A stretch of 14,372 bases of DNA from ZC4RG35 sp964571765 (GCA_964571765.1 CAZNDH010000035.1:1-14372); one strand, 5' to 3'; counted from the stretch's first letter, positions 1-7,344 are shown. Notes: generated from the letters alone by a model not told the origin. Numbers and translations: made by a program.

Positions 1-162
1 TCCCTCACTCTCCTCGCCGGCGCCTCGGCCGGGCACGTCGACGCGCACCACCTCGCTTCGATGGATGCCGGCGTCAGCCAGATGCTTGGAGGCCGCGGCC
101 AGGACCCGGGCGCGTTCTCCTGGTCCTCCGTTTGCCGGCCCGGAGACGATCAGCAGCGCCAT
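1..162 (-). CDS. 5' end of an unidentified gene downstream of folP (partial)
   Basis: An open frame of 54 codons runs from an ATG at 162 to the window edge without a stop. It starts 13 bp after the folP stop, so it is probably co-transcribed with folP. The visible N-terminus begins MALLIVSGPANGGPGERARV and continues with a Leu/Ala-rich helix. A hydrophobic beta strand, a Gly-rich turn and a helix would suit the start of a nucleotide-binding or Rossmann-type domain. A diacylglycerol-kinase-like fold is one possibility, but no diagnostic motif lies within the visible part. Upstream in-frame codons contain no other usual start, and a weak GGGGA precedes the ATG. The frame has the same G/C-rich third positions as its neighbours. 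I do not recognise the family. Confidence 0.6.
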   Translation of the reverse strand, partial: MALLIVSGPANGGPGERARVLAAASKHLADAGIHRSEVVRVDVPGRGAGEESEG

Positions 163-175
163 GTCCCCAACGTAG

Positions 176-982
176 TCACGGGGTGCGACCGAAAAGCCGC
201 ACCAGGTCGCAGGCCATGGCTACGTCGTGGGTGCGGACGATGTCGGCGCCATGCTCCAACGCCAGGGTCAGATAGGCGGCTACCCGATGGCCGTCACGTT
301 TTCGAGGGATGGGGATCAGGACCGGCCGCCCCAATGACTTGAGGTGGGCCGAGTCGGCGATCACCTGGAGCTGCATTCGGGTGTAGGCCTGGTAATCACC
401 CCGGTAGTTGAGGGCAATCCCGGGATCAATGATGACGTTGGTGATCCCCTCGATAGCCAAATCGTCGAGGAGCCGGCGGAACATGTCGGTCGTCTGGCGG
501 GCCTTGTCCTCCCGTATCTCGACTTCGTCGACCTCGTGCGGGTTGGCCGCTTCTACATGAACCGCCACCGCGGCCACTTTGGCTTCGGACACCACCTTCC
601 GCATCTCGTTGTCGGCCAGCCCTCCGGTGTCATTGACGATCACCGCCCCCGACCCCACCGCCGCTTCAGCCACTTCGGGCTTCCAGGTGTCGATTGACAC
701 CAGATGGCCTTCGGCGGTCAGAGCCTCGACGGCGGGCACCACCCGGGATATCTCGTCGGCGGTCTCGAGGGTGGGGTTGTCGTAGTGGGACGACTGGCCG
801 CCGAGGTCGATCAGGGTGGCCCCCCAGGTGCGGTACCGGTCGGCCATCAACAGCGCCTCGTCCACCGATCGGGCCACGGTGTGTGTGTTCTTCGACTCCG
901 GCGACACGTTGATCACCCCCATCACATGACTGACACCCCCCATCCGAAGAGCGATGTCCCCCAGTTGAAGAACGCCTGACAC
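176..982 (-). CDS. folP: Dihydropteroate synthase family protein, divergent (FolP-like)
   Basis: Pterin-binding TIM-barrel protein of 268 aa, close to the usual DHPS length. DHPS condenses a dihydropterin pyrophosphate with p-aminobenzoate in cytosolic folate synthesis. Motifs seen are MGVINVSPES (21-30, matching the MGxxNVTPDSF region), LIDLGGQSSH (57-66), SIDTW (96-100), VNDT (116-119), IDPG (185-188), PRKR (226-229) and RTHDV (250-254). The pterin-pocket residues D98, N117, D186, K228, R250 and H252 therefore appear intact. The two loops that close over p-aminobenzoate are unusual: the DSFSDGG loop reads ESKNTHT, and the ESTRPG loop reads QSSHYDNP, without the conserved Arg. The SIDTW/VNDT wording recalls the mycobacterial FolP2 paralogue, which is thought not to be a working DHPS. 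No other fol genes are in the window. The GTG start at 982 has no Shine-Dalgarno sequence but sits 8 nt after a TAGCCT box; ATG at 943 is an alternative. The family is clear, the reaction less so. Confidence 0.85.
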   Translation of the reverse strand: MSGVLQLGDIALRMGGVSHVMGVINVSPESKNTHTVARSVDEALLMADRYRTWGATLIDLGGQSSHYDNPTLETADEISRVVPAVEALTAEGHLVSIDTWKPEVAEAAVGSGAVIVNDTGGLADNEMRKVVSEAKVAAVAVHVEAANPHEVDEVEIREDKARQTTDMFRRLLDDLAIEGITNVIIDPGIALNYRGDYQAYTRMQLQVIADSAHLKSLGRPVLIPIPRKRDGHRVAAYLTLALEHGADIVRTHDVAMACDLVRLFGRTP

Positions 983-989
983 TGAGACG

Positions 990-995
990 AGGCTA
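990..995 (-). promoter_or_regulatory. Probable -10 box (TAGCCT) of folP
   Basis: Minus-strand TAGCCT ends 8 nt before the GTG start of the folP-like gene, and no Shine-Dalgarno sequence lies between. A transcript starting at the usual 6-8 nt from this hexamer would be leaderless or carry a one-base leader. No -35 match is evident. Confidence 0.45.
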
Positions 996-998
996 GAG

Positions 999-1119
999 CG
1001 AACCTCAGGTACCAGGACCCAGATATGGGTCAGATCCTCTCAACTTCAGTTGGCACCTGCCGTGAGGATCGAACCTGAGAGGCTATTGCCCATATACGGG
1101 CCTCCGAACCTGAGGTTGG
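999..1119. repeat. Cluster of CGAACCT(G/C)AG repeats and nested inverted repeats
   Basis: CGAACCTGAG occurs at 1070-1079 and 1105-1114, exactly 35 bp apart, and a one-mismatch copy CGAACCTCAG lies at 999-1008. AACCTCAGGT (1001-1010) and AACCTGAGGTT (1108-1118) are each near-perfect dyads and are inverted relative to each other. Further pairs are ATATGGG/CCCATAT (1023-1029 with 1090-1096) and GATCCTC/GAGGATC (1033-1039 with 1064-1070). The cluster covers the last codons of comEC and the gap to folP. The function is not evident; multiple operators, an RNA structure or a small repetitive element are possible. Confidence 0.6.
1016..1031 (-). terminator. Hairpin overlapping the comEC stop codon
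   Basis: GACCCA-TATC-TGGGTC on the minus strand forms a 6-bp stem with a 4-nt loop, starting inside the comEC stop codon. There is no T-run after it, so a classical intrinsic terminator is not supported. It may be a weak terminator or a 3' stability hairpin. Confidence 0.3.
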
Positions 1120-3087
1120 CGGTCTACCCAGGTCCACCGGGATGTCCCCGTCCTCGTCGGTGCGGTGAACGGTGGCTCCGGACTGCTCGAGGAGGTCGAT
1201 GACCCAGTCGGCGGGGTGACCGAACTGGTTGGGACCGACCGAGATCACGGCCAGCGTGGCGCCGACAGACTCCAGCCATTCCGGGTCGGTGGTGGCAGCA
1301 CCCTGATGGGGCACCTTGAGGACGTCGGCACGGAGTCCGGTCAGTTCCCGCTGGGCGATGACCTCGATGTCGCCGGAGAGAAGCATGGTCTGGGTTGGGC
1401 CATGAACCAGGACCACGATCGACTGGTCGTTGGGAGAGGCGTAGCGGCGCCGCGGCGCAACCACCTCCACGGCGAGCGACCCGATGTGGTGGATCTCGCC
1501 GACCTGAGGCGCCCTGTTGGACACCGCCAGTTGCTCCAAGAGTGAGACGAACTCGCGGGAGGTCGTGGTCTCATGTGGATCCAGCGCCATCCAAGCCTCG
1601 CCGATGACCACCTCCCCGACCAGCCCCACCAGGCCGGCGACATGGTCGGCGTGGACATGGGTGAGCACCACCAGTTCCAGGGCAGTGACCCCGTACGAGC
1701 GGAGCCGGGACCTCAGGACCACCGGATCGGGTCCCCCATCGACCAGGGCGAATCGGCCCTGGCCGCCGTGGAGCAGGATGGCGTCACCCTGACCGACGTC
1801 GAGGACCACGGCTCCGACTTCGGGTAGCTCCCGGGGTGGGCCGATCACCCCGACCGCCACCACCAGTGCCCCCACGGCCACAACCACGGTCCGGACCGGC
1901 TTCCACCTCGCCGCGACCAGCCCGGCAAGGCCCAGGCCGATGACCGGCCCTGCGGTCAGCTGGGGCCATGACGACGCCCCACGGGCGAGACTGAGAACCA
2001 ACCCTGCCATCCACGATGAGATGTCGACCAGCAACGACGGGCCCACCACACCGATGGCGCCGAGCATGGTCGACCCGGCGACGAGTGGGGCGGCAACCAG
2101 GTTGGCCACCGGTGAGAGCAGGGGGATGGACCCGAAGTGGACGACCAGCAGAGGCGCCACCGCAAGCTGGGCGCCTACCGTCACCATGAGGGCCTTCTGA
2201 ACCTTCCCCCCGGGAACCGGCCATCTCGCCCCGACGAGGACACCGGCGGTGGCCGCCACCGAGAGCTGGAAGCCGACGTTGCCGGTGAGATCGGGATCGA
2301 GTGCCAGGAGCACGATCACCGCCAGGGCGAGGAGCTGCCACGCCTCGAGCACCACCCCCACCAGCCGCCCGACCAGGGCGAGACCCGCCATCAACGAGGC
2401 CCGTAGCACCGAGGGCTCGAACCGGGTGGCGGCGACATATACCGGTAGCCCTAGTAGCCCGATCACCGCCCGACGGCGTGGCCCCAGGGCCAGCGGCCCG
2501 GCCGCCACCGAGAGGAGCACCAAGAACATGGCGACGTTCGAGCCGGACACCGCCACGAAGTGAGAAAGCCCACTGAGACGCATCGCCTCCACGTCACTGA
2601 GATCGAGCTCGGTGACATCCCCGATGAGGAAGCCGGCGAGGAGTGCCCGACCGTCGTCGAAGGGTCGGAGTCGCTCCATGACGTGGTCCCGAACCAGGTT
2701 TCCCGCGGCCACTACTGCCGACTCGGGCCCCCCCAACTTCTCGATGTCGGTCACCTTGAGCACCGAGCTGTGCCATTGGCCCCGTGCCATGGCGCTGACC
2801 CCGTCGGCGATTCCCTCGAAACGAACCCTGTCGCCCGCGGCGAGCCCCGGATCGGAGGGCAGGTCGAGGAGGAGACGACTTCCCCCCGTCTCGACGATCA
2901 CCCAGGGGCCGAACCTCCCGTCGACCACATCACCGGTGAGGACTCCCTCCATCTGGTGCCGTCCCCGGGACAGGGGGTCGGGGGTCTTCTCCTCGGCGAC
3001 CAGGGCGGCCAGCGCCCACACCGCGACCGCCACCGCGATCCAGGGCCGGGAGACCGGCGGGGGCAGCGTCGGATGGTCGAGTCTCAC
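1030..3087 (-). CDS. comEC: ComEC/Rec2 DNA-uptake membrane channel with metallo-beta-lactamase domain
   Basis: ComEC carries single-stranded DNA across the cytoplasmic membrane during natural transformation. The 685-aa protein has N-terminal membrane helices (about 16-32), an OB-like region (45-115), and a competence domain with GFLIGD (152-157), HFVAVSGSN (176-184) and SVLRASLM (226-233). Many hydrophobic helices fill 185-415. A C-terminal metallo-beta-lactamase-like domain follows, with LDVGQGDA (429-436), VDGG (449-452), HVHADH (477-482), LSGD (570-573) and PHQG (593-596). All expected zinc-ligand motifs are present. I chose GTG at 3087 because it overlaps the comEA stop as GTGA; the reading frame is open further upstream but only in comEA's shadow. 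After the normal DGDIPVDL ending there is an extra tail of about 32 residues that runs through the repeat cluster. Function is assigned by family; whether the cell is competent is not known. Confidence 0.95.
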   Translation of the reverse strand: MRLDHPTLPPPVSRPWIAVAVAVWALAALVAEEKTPDPLSRGRHQMEGVLTGDVVDGRFGPWVIVETGGSRLLLDLPSDPGLAAGDRVRFEGIADGVSAMARGQWHSSVLKVTDIEKLGGPESAVVAAGNLVRDHVMERLRPFDDGRALLAGFLIGDVTELDLSDVEAMRLSGLSHFVAVSGSNVAMFLVLLSVAAGPLALGPRRRAVIGLLGLPVYVAATRFEPSVLRASLMAGLALVGRLVGVVLEAWQLLALAVIVLLALDPDLTGNVGFQLSVAATAGVLVGARWPVPGGKVQKALMVTVGAQLAVAPLLVVHFGSIPLLSPVANLVAAPLVAGSTMLGAIGVVGPSLLVDISSWMAGLVLSLARGASSWPQLTAGPVIGLGLAGLVAARWKPVRTVVVAVGALVVAVGVIGPPRELPEVGAVVLDVGQGDAILLHGGQGRFALVDGGPDPVVLRSRLRSYGVTALELVVLTHVHADHVAGLVGLVGEVVIGEAWMALDPHETTTSREFVSLLEQLAVSNRAPQVGEIHHIGSLAVEVVAPRRRYASPNDQSIVVLVHGPTQTMLLSGDIEVIAQRELTGLRADVLKVPHQGAATTDPEWLESVGATLAVISVGPNQFGHPADWVIDLLEQSGATVHRTDEDGDIPVDLGRPPTSGSEARIWAIASQVRSSRQVPTEVERI

Positions 3088-3659
3088 GGCACGGTGATCA
3101 GGTCGCGGATCGCCGCCAACTTCGCCTCGCCGATTCCGGGGACGGCGAGTAGGTCCTCGACCACCCCGAACGGGCCATGCTGTTCCCGGTAGGCGACGAT
3201 TCTCCCGGCGAGCACCGGTCCCACTCCCGGTAGGGCCTCCAACTCCCCGGCGCTCGCCCGGTTCACCGCAACCATGCCGCCGACGACGCCGGCATCCCCG
3301 TACCAAGAGTGGGGGCCGCCACCACCGGGTCCGGGGACCACCAGCTGTTGACCTCCGACTACCTCGGCGGCGAGGTTGATCCCCTCGGTCCGAGCCCCAT
3401 GCTTCAGGCCTCCGGCGGCGCGTATGGCGTCGGCCACCAGCGAGCCAGCGGGAATGGAGACCACACCCGGGGAGACCACCCAACCGGCGACATGGATCTC
3501 GATCGGCGCCGGCTCGGCTGTCGCCGCCGTCGTCGGCGGGAGCGGTGACGGCGCCGGGATCTCTGGTCGCTGCAACCACCCCAGCCCGGCGCCGAGGGCC
3601 ACACCGGCCACCGCCAGGATCAGCCCGAAACGGCCCGGGCCCGGCTGTCTCTCCCCCAT
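3084..3659 (-). CDS. comEA: ComEA family DNA receptor (SLBB plus helix-hairpin-helix)
   Basis: ComEA binds incoming double-stranded DNA outside the membrane and passes it to ComEC. The 191-aa protein has an N-terminal signal anchor (about 11-29), a Pro/Thr-rich linker (32-52), an SLBB domain starting IEIHVAGWVVSPGVV (53-67), a Gly-rich hinge (110-117), and two helix-hairpin-helix motifs with LPGVGPVLAGRI (143-154) and VPGIGEAKLAAI (173-184). The VNRAS start of the HhH unit is typical. Order, length and domain content fit actinobacterial ComEA well. Its stop overlaps the comEC start by 4 bp, so the two are probably translationally coupled. AGGAA and AGGAG lie just upstream of the ATG, though the second is very close to it. 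The gene is divergent from ppk2 across about 58 bp. Confidence 0.95.
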   Translation of the reverse strand: MGERQPGPGRFGLILAVAGVALGAGLGWLQRPEIPAPSPLPPTTAATAEPAPIEIHVAGWVVSPGVVSIPAGSLVADAIRAAGGLKHGARTEGINLAAEVVGGQQLVVPGPGGGGPHSWYGDAGVVGGMVAVNRASAGELEALPGVGPVLAGRIVAYREQHGPFGVVEDLLAVPGIGEAKLAAIRDLITVP

Positions 3660-3689
3660 CTCCTGATTCCTACCGGTCCCAGGATGGCC

Positions 3690-3701
3690 GGGGAAGTCCC
3701 C
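3690..3701. promoter_or_regulatory. Dyad GGGGA-AG-TCCCC between comEA and ppk2
   Basis: A perfect inverted repeat with 5-bp arms and a 2-bp centre ends 4 bp before the ppk2 -10 box, so it lies in the promoter spacer. It is also upstream of comEA on the other strand. Its position would suit a repressor operator, but the bound protein is unknown and short G/C dyads occur by chance in such DNA. Confidence 0.35.
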
Positions 3702-3705
3702 TGGT

Positions 3706-3711
3706 TAGGGT
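3706..3711 (+). promoter_or_regulatory. -10 box (TAGGGT) giving a leaderless ppk2 mRNA
   Basis: TAGGGT ends 7 nt before the A of the ATG at 3718, with no Shine-Dalgarno sequence in between. The expected transcription start therefore coincides with the start codon. The same TAnnnT-N6-ATG spacing is found at the LLM oxidoreductase and CGNR genes. Confidence 0.6.
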
Positions 3712-3717
3712 GTGGCG

Positions 3718-4530
3718 ATGCTGGACCCCACCCGCTTCCGGGTCACGCCGGGCACAGATGCCCCGATGGCGGGTAGGGACCCGAGCTCGAGTGAGGGATT
3801 CGACGGGGGTAAGGCTGAGAGCCGCCAGACCCTGCGCTCGTTGAACACACGCCTCGGCGAGCTCCAGGAACTCCTCTGGGCGGAGCAGATGAGATCGCTG
3901 CTGGTGGTCCTCCAGGCGATGGACACCGGCGGCAAGGACGGCACCATCCGGCACGTGTTCCGCGGAGTCAACCCCCAGGGTGTCAAGGTGTGGTCATTCG
4001 GCGCCCCCACCCCTGCCGAGCTGGCACACGATTTCCTGTGGCGGGTCCACGACCGAGTCCCGGCCGCAGGCACCATCGGGATCTTCAACCGCTCCCACTA
4101 TGAGGACGTCCTGGTGGCGCGGGTGAAGTCACTAGTCCCCGAAGAGCGGTGGTCCAAGCGATACCGTCACATCCGCGACTTCGAGCAGATGCTCACCGAC
4201 GAGGGCACCGTCATCGTCAAGCTCTTCCTCCACATCTCCAAGGAGCAGCAGCGCAAACGTCTCCAAGCTCGGCTCGACCACCCGGCCAAGACTTGGAAGT
4301 TCGACAAGTCGGACCTGGCCGATCGCGAACTGTGGGGCGACTACGAGGAGGCCTACCGGGTGGCCATAGCCGAGACCGCCACCGACTCGGCCCCCTGGTA
4401 CGTGGTCCCCTCCGACCGCAAGTGGTACCGCAACCTGGTGGTCTCCTCGATCCTCATCGACACCCTGGAGAGGATGGACCCCCGCCCTCCCGAGCCCGAC
4501 CCGGGGGTGGAGGGACTGGTGGTCACTTGA
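3718..4530 (+). CDS. ppk2: PPK2 family polyphosphate:nucleotide phosphotransferase
   Basis: Cytosolic P-loop kinase of 270 aa that uses inorganic polyphosphate to phosphorylate nucleotides. Walker A is DTGGKDGT (69-76) and the Walker B-like motif is FNRSHYEDV (123-131). The lid region has RLDHPAKTWKF (185-195), and DRKWYRNL (233-240) is the conserved C-terminal signature. The FNRSHYED form, rather than the FDRSWYN form of other PPK2 groups, matches the polyphosphate:nucleotide phosphotransferase (TIGR03709-like) subgroup, which includes enzymes acting on both NMPs and NDPs. The exact substrate cannot be read from the sequence. ATG at 3718 is preferred over the in-frame GTG at 3712 because it lies 7 nt after TAGGGT, fitting a leaderless message. 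The 3' end overlaps the convergent metallopeptidase gene by 8 bp. It may supply nucleotides from stored polyphosphate under stress. Confidence 0.93.
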   Translation: MLDPTRFRVTPGTDAPMAGRDPSSSEGFDGGKAESRQTLRSLNTRLGELQELLWAEQMRSLLVVLQAMDTGGKDGTIRHVFRGVNPQGVKVWSFGAPTPAELAHDFLWRVHDRVPAAGTIGIFNRSHYEDVLVARVKSLVPEERWSKRYRHIRDFEQMLTDEGTVIVKLFLHISKEQQRKRLQARLDHPAKTWKFDKSDLADRELWGDYEEAYRVAIAETATDSAPWYVVPSDRKWYRNLVVSSILIDTLERMDPRPPEPDPGVEGLVVT

Positions 4531-4924
4531 GTCGCCCGAGACGCTCGGCCACGGCGCGGGCCTCGGCCTCGAGGGGATTGGACCAGTAGGCCATACGGTG
4601 GCCTATCCCCCGCCGCCGACCAGCGAAGTACCCGCCGAGGTAGCGCCGGAGAAACCTGACCAGCCCATAGTCCGCCCATTGCCGCACATGAACCAACTCG
4701 TGCACCACCAGCCTCCCCAGGTCGGGGCCGGGAGAGCCGAGGATATCGGGATGCACGAACACCCAGTGCATCAGGGTGATAGCTCCGGTCCCCCTCGCCC
4801 AGGTGCGAGTGAGAAACGGTGGTGCGGAACGAACCGTCACCCGGTCGGGGTCGACGGGATGGATCACCGCGCGGAGCTCCTCGCTATCGAGCCCGGTGGT
4901 TCGGAGGACCCTGCCGGCGTTCAC
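4523..4924 (-). CDS. Small HExxH zinc metallopeptidase-like protein
   Basis: A 133-aa protein with the motif VVHELVHVRQW, a classical HExxH zinc site, followed about 35 residues later by NPLEAEAR, whose Glu could be the third zinc ligand. This layout recalls minimal gluzincin or DUF4157-like domains, but I cannot place it in a named family. A basic stretch GRRRGIGHR lies between the two motifs. No signal peptide or obvious membrane anchor is seen. I chose GTG at 4924 because it overlaps the leuS stop as GTGA; the longer open frame upstream is only a shadow of leuS. The gene therefore appears translationally coupled to leuS, and its 3' end overlaps ppk2 on the other strand by 8 bp. Peptidase activity is inferred from the motif only. 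Confidence 0.8.
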   Translation of the reverse strand: MNAGRVLRTTGLDSEELRAVIHPVDPDRVTVRSAPPFLTRTWARGTGAITLMHWVFVHPDILGSPGPDLGRLVVHELVHVRQWADYGLVRFLRRYLGGYFAGRRRGIGHRMAYWSNPLEAEARAVAERLGRLK

Positions 4925-7344
4925 CCCACGACCACGTTGACCAGCCTCGGGGGCTTGGAGACCACCTGCCGCACCTCGTGGCCGTCGATCCAGGCCTGTG
5001 CCTTCTCCGACGCGAGGGCGAGACGCTCGGCCTCGCCGGCGTCGATCCCAGGCGAAACGATGAGCCGGTCCCGTACCTTTCCGTTGACCTGGACGATCAG
5101 GGTGACCAGCTCCTCCCGGGCCAGGTCCTCGTCCCACTCGGGCCAGGGTTGCTCGGCGAGCATCCCTTCGAAGCCTCGCCGCTCCCAGATCTCATGGGCG
5201 ATGTGGGGCGCCATCGGGGAGAGCATGAGCAGCAGCAGCCGGAGGACCGTGTCGACCGTTTCCGCGCGGGGCTCGTCATCCAGGTAGTCACCTAGGGCGT
5301 TGGACAGGATCATCAGGGCAGGCACCGCGGTGTTGAAGTGGAACCGCTCGATATCGTCGGTTACCTTCTTCACGGTGCGGTGGGCCAGGCTCACCAGCTC
5401 ACGGTCGTCTTCCCCTGCCGGCCGGGAAGTGTCTTCGACCACGGTGTTGGCCGCCTTCCATACCCTGTCGAGGAACCGGCGGGTCCCATCGATCCCGTTG
5501 CTGTTCCAGGCGGTGTCGTCGGTGGGTGGGCCCATGAACAGGTGGTAGAGACGAAGGGCGTCGGCGCCGTGTGAGGCGAACAAGTCGACCGGATCGACCG
5601 CATTGCCCTTCGACTTGGACATCTTGGCGCCGCCCATGGTGATCATCCCCTGAGTGAACAGGCGACTGAACGGCTCCTCGACCGCGGAAAGCCCGATGTC
5701 GTGGAGGAACTTGGTGATGAACCGGGCGTAGAGCAGGTGAAGGACGGCATGTTCCACCCCTCCGATGTATTGATCGAGGGGCATCCAATAGGCGGCCCTC
5801 TCCGGGTCGAAGATCGCCTGGTCGTTGTCGACGTCGGCGTAGCGGAAGTAATACCAGGACGAATCGACGAAGGTGTCCATGGTGTCGGTCTCCCGCTGGG
5901 CGGGACCGTCACATCGGGGGCAGGTGGTGTCGACGAATTCCTCAACCGCGGCAAGCGGTGACCGACCCTGGGGCAGGTAGTCCTCCACCTCGGGGAGCAG
6001 CACCGGAAGCTGGTCTCGGGGGACCGGGACCAAGCCGCAATCGGGGCAGTTCACCATGGGGATGGGACAACCCCAGTACCTCTGGCGGGAGATCAGCCAA
6101 TCCCGCAGCCGGTAGGTCACCGAGGCCCGGCCGATGTCCTGCTCCTCCAGCCAGCGGCTTATCCGGGCCTTGGCCGCCGCCTGGTCGAGGCCGTCGAGGA
6201 AGTCGGAGTTTATGGTCGGTCCGTCGCCGAGATAGGCCTCGCCATCCCAGTCGCCGGGTGGCTGCACGGTGCGAATGATCTCTATCCCGTACTTGGTGGC
6301 GAAGTCCCAGTCGCGCTGGTCCTGGCCGGGGACACCCATGATGGCACCGGTCCCGTACCCCATGAGGACGTAGTCGGCGACGTAGACCGGAACCTGGCGT
6401 CCGTTGACCGGGTTGATCGCGTGGACACCGGTGAAAATCCCTGTCTTGTCACCTTCGGCCATACGCTCCACCTCGGACACCCGCCCGGACTCTTCGATAT
6501 AGGCCCACACCTCCTCTTCCCGCCCGGTGCCGGCAATGAGCGCCTCCACCAGGGGATGCTCCGGGGCGAGCACGCAGAACGTCATCCCGAAGATGGTGTC
6601 GGGACGGGTGGTGAAAACCTCAAACACGCCACGACCATCTTCCAGCTCGATGTTGAAGCTGGCGCCTTCGGACCGTCCGATCCAGTTGCGCTGCATGGTG
6701 CGCACCCGGTCGGGCCAGTGCTCCAACATCTCGATGTCGGTGAGGAGACGGTCGGCGTAGTCGGTGATCTTGAAGAACCACTGGGCCAGGTTGCGCTTGA
6801 CCACCGGGGTGTCACATCGCTCGCACAACCCGTCGATCACCTGCTCGTTGGCCAGGACCGTCTGGTCTTTGGGGCACCAGTTGACCGGTGCCTCCCGCTT
6901 GTAGGCCAGTCCCCGCTCGTAGAGCTCGAGGAAGAGCCACTGGTCCCACCGGTAGAAGTCGGGGTGGTGTGAGGCCAGCTCCCTACTCCAGTCGTACATC
7001 GCTCCCAATTGCTTCATCTGGATGGTCATCGTGGCGATCTGCTTCTCGGTGTTGATCCGGGGGTGGACCCCGGTGTCGATGGCAGCGTTCTCCGCGGGCA
7101 GGCCGAAACTGTCCCACCCCATCGGGGCAAGGACGTTATAGCCCCGCATCTTCTTGTAGCGGGTGAGCAGGTCACCAAAGGTGTAGTTGCGCACATGCCC
7201 TTGATGCAGCGCCCCTGAGGGATAGGGGTACATGCACACGTTGTAGAACTTGGGACGCGTCGGGTCCTCGGTGACCTGGAAGATCTCGTCGGTCTCCCAA
7301 CGCTGCTGCCACCTGGCCTCTACGGTCTTGTGGTCGTACGACAT
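4921..7344 (-). CDS. leuS: Leucyl-tRNA synthetase
   Basis: Class I aminoacyl-tRNA synthetase of 807 aa that charges tRNA-Leu in the cytosol. The HIGH-type motif is HQGH (47-50) in PYPSGALHQGH and the KMSKS loop is at 574-578. The inserted editing domain (about 225-420) carries TTRPDT (245-250) and GVPGQDQRDWDFA (337-349), keeping the catalytic Asp region although the usual His of GHDQRD is Gln. Zinc-type Cys pairs are at CERC (174-177) and at CPDC (433-436) with CPRC (475-478). The anticodon-binding domain and the C-terminal VQVNGKVRDR (751-760) are complete. ATG at 7344 gives the typical start SYDHKTVEARWQ; an in-frame ATG at 7404 would add about 20 unlike residues. No Shine-Dalgarno sequence precedes it, and a TACCCT box lies 9 nt upstream. 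It is the first gene of a pair with the metallopeptidase. Confidence 0.97.
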   Translation of the reverse strand: MSYDHKTVEARWQQRWETDEIFQVTEDPTRPKFYNVCMYPYPSGALHQGHVRNYTFGDLLTRYKKMRGYNVLAPMGWDSFGLPAENAAIDTGVHPRINTEKQIATMTIQMKQLGAMYDWSRELASHHPDFYRWDQWLFLELYERGLAYKREAPVNWCPKDQTVLANEQVIDGLCERCDTPVVKRNLAQWFFKITDYADRLLTDIEMLEHWPDRVRTMQRNWIGRSEGASFNIELEDGRGVFEVFTTRPDTIFGMTFCVLAPEHPLVEALIAGTGREEEVWAYIEESGRVSEVERMAEGDKTGIFTGVHAINPVNGRQVPVYVADYVLMGYGTGAIMGVPGQDQRDWDFATKYGIEIIRTVQPPGDWDGEAYLGDGPTINSDFLDGLDQAAAKARISRWLEEQDIGRASVTYRLRDWLISRQRYWGCPIPMVNCPDCGLVPVPRDQLPVLLPEVEDYLPQGRSPLAAVEEFVDTTCPRCDGPAQRETDTMDTFVDSSWYYFRYADVDNDQAIFDPERAAYWMPLDQYIGGVEHAVLHLLYARFITKFLHDIGLSAVEEPFSRLFTQGMITMGGAKMSKSKGNAVDPVDLFASHGADALRLYHLFMGPPTDDTAWNSNGIDGTRRFLDRVWKAANTVVEDTSRPAGEDDRELVSLAHRTVKKVTDDIERFHFNTAVPALMILSNALGDYLDDEPRAETVDTVLRLLLLMLSPMAPHIAHEIWERRGFEGMLAEQPWPEWDEDLAREELVTLIVQVNGKVRDRLIVSPGIDAGEAERLALASEKAQAWIDGHEVRQVVSKPPRLVNVVVG

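Noticed and set aside
1065..1079. tRNA T-arm-like GGTTCGATCC on the minus strand near the comEC end
   Set aside because: The flanking bases do not form the required 5-bp T-stem, and no anticodon or acceptor stem is found; it lies within comEC coding sequence and belongs to the repeat cluster.
1070..1114. CRISPR-like arrangement of 10-bp repeats 35 bp apart
   Set aside because: Only two exact copies, repeats far too short, overlap with coding sequence and no cas genes nearby.
2560..3192. 210-codon open frame antisense to comEC, and a 183-codon one antisense to leuS at 6421-6972
   Set aside because: Long antisense frames are expected in high-GC genes; neither has a recognisable domain or ribosome-binding site.
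3088..3579. Open frame upstream of comEC that would add 164 residues
   Set aside because: It is an out-of-frame, Arg/Gly-rich shadow of comEA; the GTG at 3087 overlapping the comEA stop is the natural start.
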